Assembly: GCA_003833135.1 (NCBI GenBank)
Contig: QZLH01001491.1
Coordinates: forward strand, 8,345 to 29,416
DNA: 21,072 nucleotides
Reading direction: 5' to 3'
DNA from: Oehlia diaphana
Taxonomy: Eukaryota; Glomeromycota; Glomeromycetes; Glomerales; Glomeraceae
Shown: positions 18,956 through 21,072 of the stretch, piece after piece
Position numbering within the stretch: position 1 is the stretch's first letter
How the letters are laid out: each line of letters begins with the position of its first letter
Program-made: the position numbers and the translations under genes
The notes under the pieces: generated by a model
The model's database searches: none
What the model was told of the DNA's origin: nothing
What the model saw: the letters and a program-made list of their open reading frames with translations, nothing else

Positions 18956-21072
18956 AGTCATGTGATAAATAACTATCCTCATCTGGTAAAAATTCGGCGA
19001 TCAGTTCAATAAAATAATTAGCAAGTCATACTTTTTTTTTCTTATTGCTGAAGTTTAATAATAAAAGTTTCTTGTACAACGTGCCGATCACAATATTAGT
19101 GTGATATCAAAATTGTATTACATTAGCACTAATAGCAATAAAAAAAAGCCATATGTGACATAGAATTTAGTAGAGATAATAGAATTTACGTTATATTAAT
19201 ACATAGTGTATTTTCATAACATTCAACTATAGCGCTTTATAAATTAAAATATGCACATAGTATTTAATGATTGGATGTCAAACATTTGACAATATTTAAG
19301 CATTAATAAGTCAATACTTTATAATTCGGTAAAAAAAAACTCTACGTTCCTTTCAAATAAATATATCTTAAGAGATATAATTTATTAAAATGAATTTATA
19401 ATAGAACTAAACCTTGGACTTATTACACAAATTCACGGCCATATTCTCTTGGCATAATATTTTTAGTAAGAATTATCTTTAATTACCTAAAAATCTAACT
19501 GGAAATTAATTCTATTGATTATTTCTAAATAGGAATAAACGATTAACTAATATTTGATAATTAAACAAATGATTCTTGTACGGTATTAATATGATTAGTG
19601 AATAGTAATCATTTTTATTTTATAAAATTTTAGGATTGTATTTTTCAAAAAATTTTCTCGAATTATTTATAGCTTTAGATAATTTATTTAGTGAAAAAAT
19701 AATTAATTGATGTGTATAAACTAGAAGAAAATATCATGTATTCATATAATGTCCCTAATGACTTTCTTTAGGCTTCGAACTATATACAAATTCATTGTTG
19801 GATGGCTGAGATCAATAATAATTATAACATTATTTATAAAAAATCTGCTCCGTCCATGCTTTTTCCGTGAATGTATCATTTCATGGAATTAATAACCTCA
19901 AATCATGGAAATTTTCATCTCGCTAACACGGATATCCGTGAATGTATCATTTTCACGGAATTTTACGGAAGACACGGAGAAATAATGGGTATTGAGAAGT
20001 TATTTATAGTAGTAGCTGGGCTTCAGATTACGTTATAAGTTTTCAGAGATTAAAAGCTATTAATATCTGATATATGATTCAATAAATTTACTTTAAAGTA
20101 AATTATACGAAAATATGAATATATTCTATTGTTCTATTAACAAAATATAATATATAATGTTAATGGTAATAAAATATAAATATTTGTTAATATTTTAATC
20201 TTTAAAACAAATTTAATACATAGTAAATAGAAGAAAGTAAAATTTTTGAGGGAGAACTAGAAGTTCTTTATAATAAAGATTTATTGCTTAATAGAAGACA
20301 TTGAAGAGTATCAAAGAATTTTGAAAATATTCGTCTATATTATTAAAGAATATGACTTGAGTATAGATTAATTGGATATATTTTTAATCCTTGATTGTAA
20401 ATTTAATCATTTCATCTAGTTATCTCTATATACTTTATATTAATTATAAAGAGTAAAAATTGATAACATTGATTTCAACATTCTATGTATAAGGTTTTCA
20501 TTATGATAATTTTTTGATATTCTACATTTTTATAATAAACTAATTTACTTAAATGGCCAGCTAAATTTTAATTGCTTACTACGGAAAAAAAGTTGTTTAA
20601 GGTTTTGAAATATCTAAAATTTATCTCGATTGAGTCAAAATATTTTAAAGAAACTTGATTTAAAATTATTTGATCGGCTGTTTTTTGGTCAAATCTAAAT
20701 TTTTGTAACGTTAAAGAAACCTTTGTTAATAGCAAAGAAAACTTACAAATAGTGTTAAATAAACATTTAATTCTTTGTTCAGTTATAGAAATTTTTTGAT
20801 CATAACTAATTATAATGGTACATAAATTGTACTGTCAGAAACTTCTATTTCAAAGTCACAAACACAAACTATTAAGAAAATATCTAACGATATTCATAAT
20901 AGGTTACATCCAGGGCAACTACCCGGGATTTTTGATCAGTACGGCGCTTCATACTGTTGTTATCCCCTGATCGACATCATTTACGTGGTTATGCAAGTGA
21001 TTTATGCCTACTAGACGATCAATTCATATATATTTATTTATGCATTTCCAGTACATATAATAACTATAATTT
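18956..21072. other. AT-rich spacer to the right end
   Basis: No gene supported. It holds two direct copies of a 27-bp Tccgtga motif (19864-19890 and 19935-19961). A short plus-strand open stretch near 20230-20305 reads EESKIFEGELEVLYNKDLLL. A less AT-rich patch lies at about 20908-20990, with GATCAG (20934-20939) facing CTGATC (20967-20972). All are too short to name. The rest is low-complexity AT-rich DNA. Confidence 0.45.
19864..19961. repeat. Direct repeat ccgtgaatgtatcatttt...ggaatt
   Basis: ccgtgaatgtatcattt at 19865 recurs at 19935 with the same continuation (tcatggaatt versus tcacggaatt), 70-71 bp apart. Cacgga/tccgtg units around them are partly palindromic. A related ttcacggatccattcacgga lies at about 14635. 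Confidence 0.6.

Overview
The window reads as nuclear DNA of a very AT-rich early-diverging fungus. The best guess is an arbuscular mycorrhizal Glomeromycotina of the Rhizophagus type. The reasons are several copies of a BTB-BACK-TLDc gene family, an F-box gene of the style expanded there, short spliceosomal introns of about 70-95 bp with GT...AG ends, and long AT-rich spacers full of homopolymers. The genus is inferred from memory of these families, not from a search.

Layout from left to right. 1-1790: spacer with degenerate repeats, a possible transposon remnant and a G5/C5 hairpin. 1792-2246 (-): a three-exon SUMO gene copy that appears dead, with a frameshift and a lost terminal Gly-Gly. 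2247-3423: spacer with one unassigned open stretch. 3424-4902 (-): intact two-exon BTB-BACK-TLDc gene, here called A1. 4903-6639: spacer. 6640-6868 (+): orphan TLDc fragment. 7529-8972 (-): BTB-BACK-TLDc pseudogene B1. 9320-9740 (+): a second decayed TLDc fragment with a 60-bp tandem duplication. 10025-11367: tandem repeat of about 327 bp interrupted by 394 Ns. 12684-14115 (-): pseudogene B2. 14946-16401 (+): second intact gene A2. 17263-18678 (-): intact single-exon F-box gene. 18809-18947: candidate 139-bp inverted-repeat transposon with 8-bp target duplications. 18956-21072: spacer with Tccgtga-type repeats.

The main biological content is a local BTB-TLDc cluster with at least six copies: two intact, two near-complete pseudogenes and two fragments. 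The two intact genes are sister copies, about 80% identical over exon 1, and point outward. The decayed copies of a different subfamily lie between them. The first intron interrupts an arginine codon after its second base in every copy where it can be read. BTB proteins are typically Cullin-3 adaptors and F-box proteins Skp1-Cullin-1 adaptors, and SUMO is a ubiquitin-like modifier, so every recognisable gene here belongs to protein-modification families. No shared pathway is shown by the sequence. I saw no tRNA, rRNA, CRISPR array or prokaryotic-style operon.
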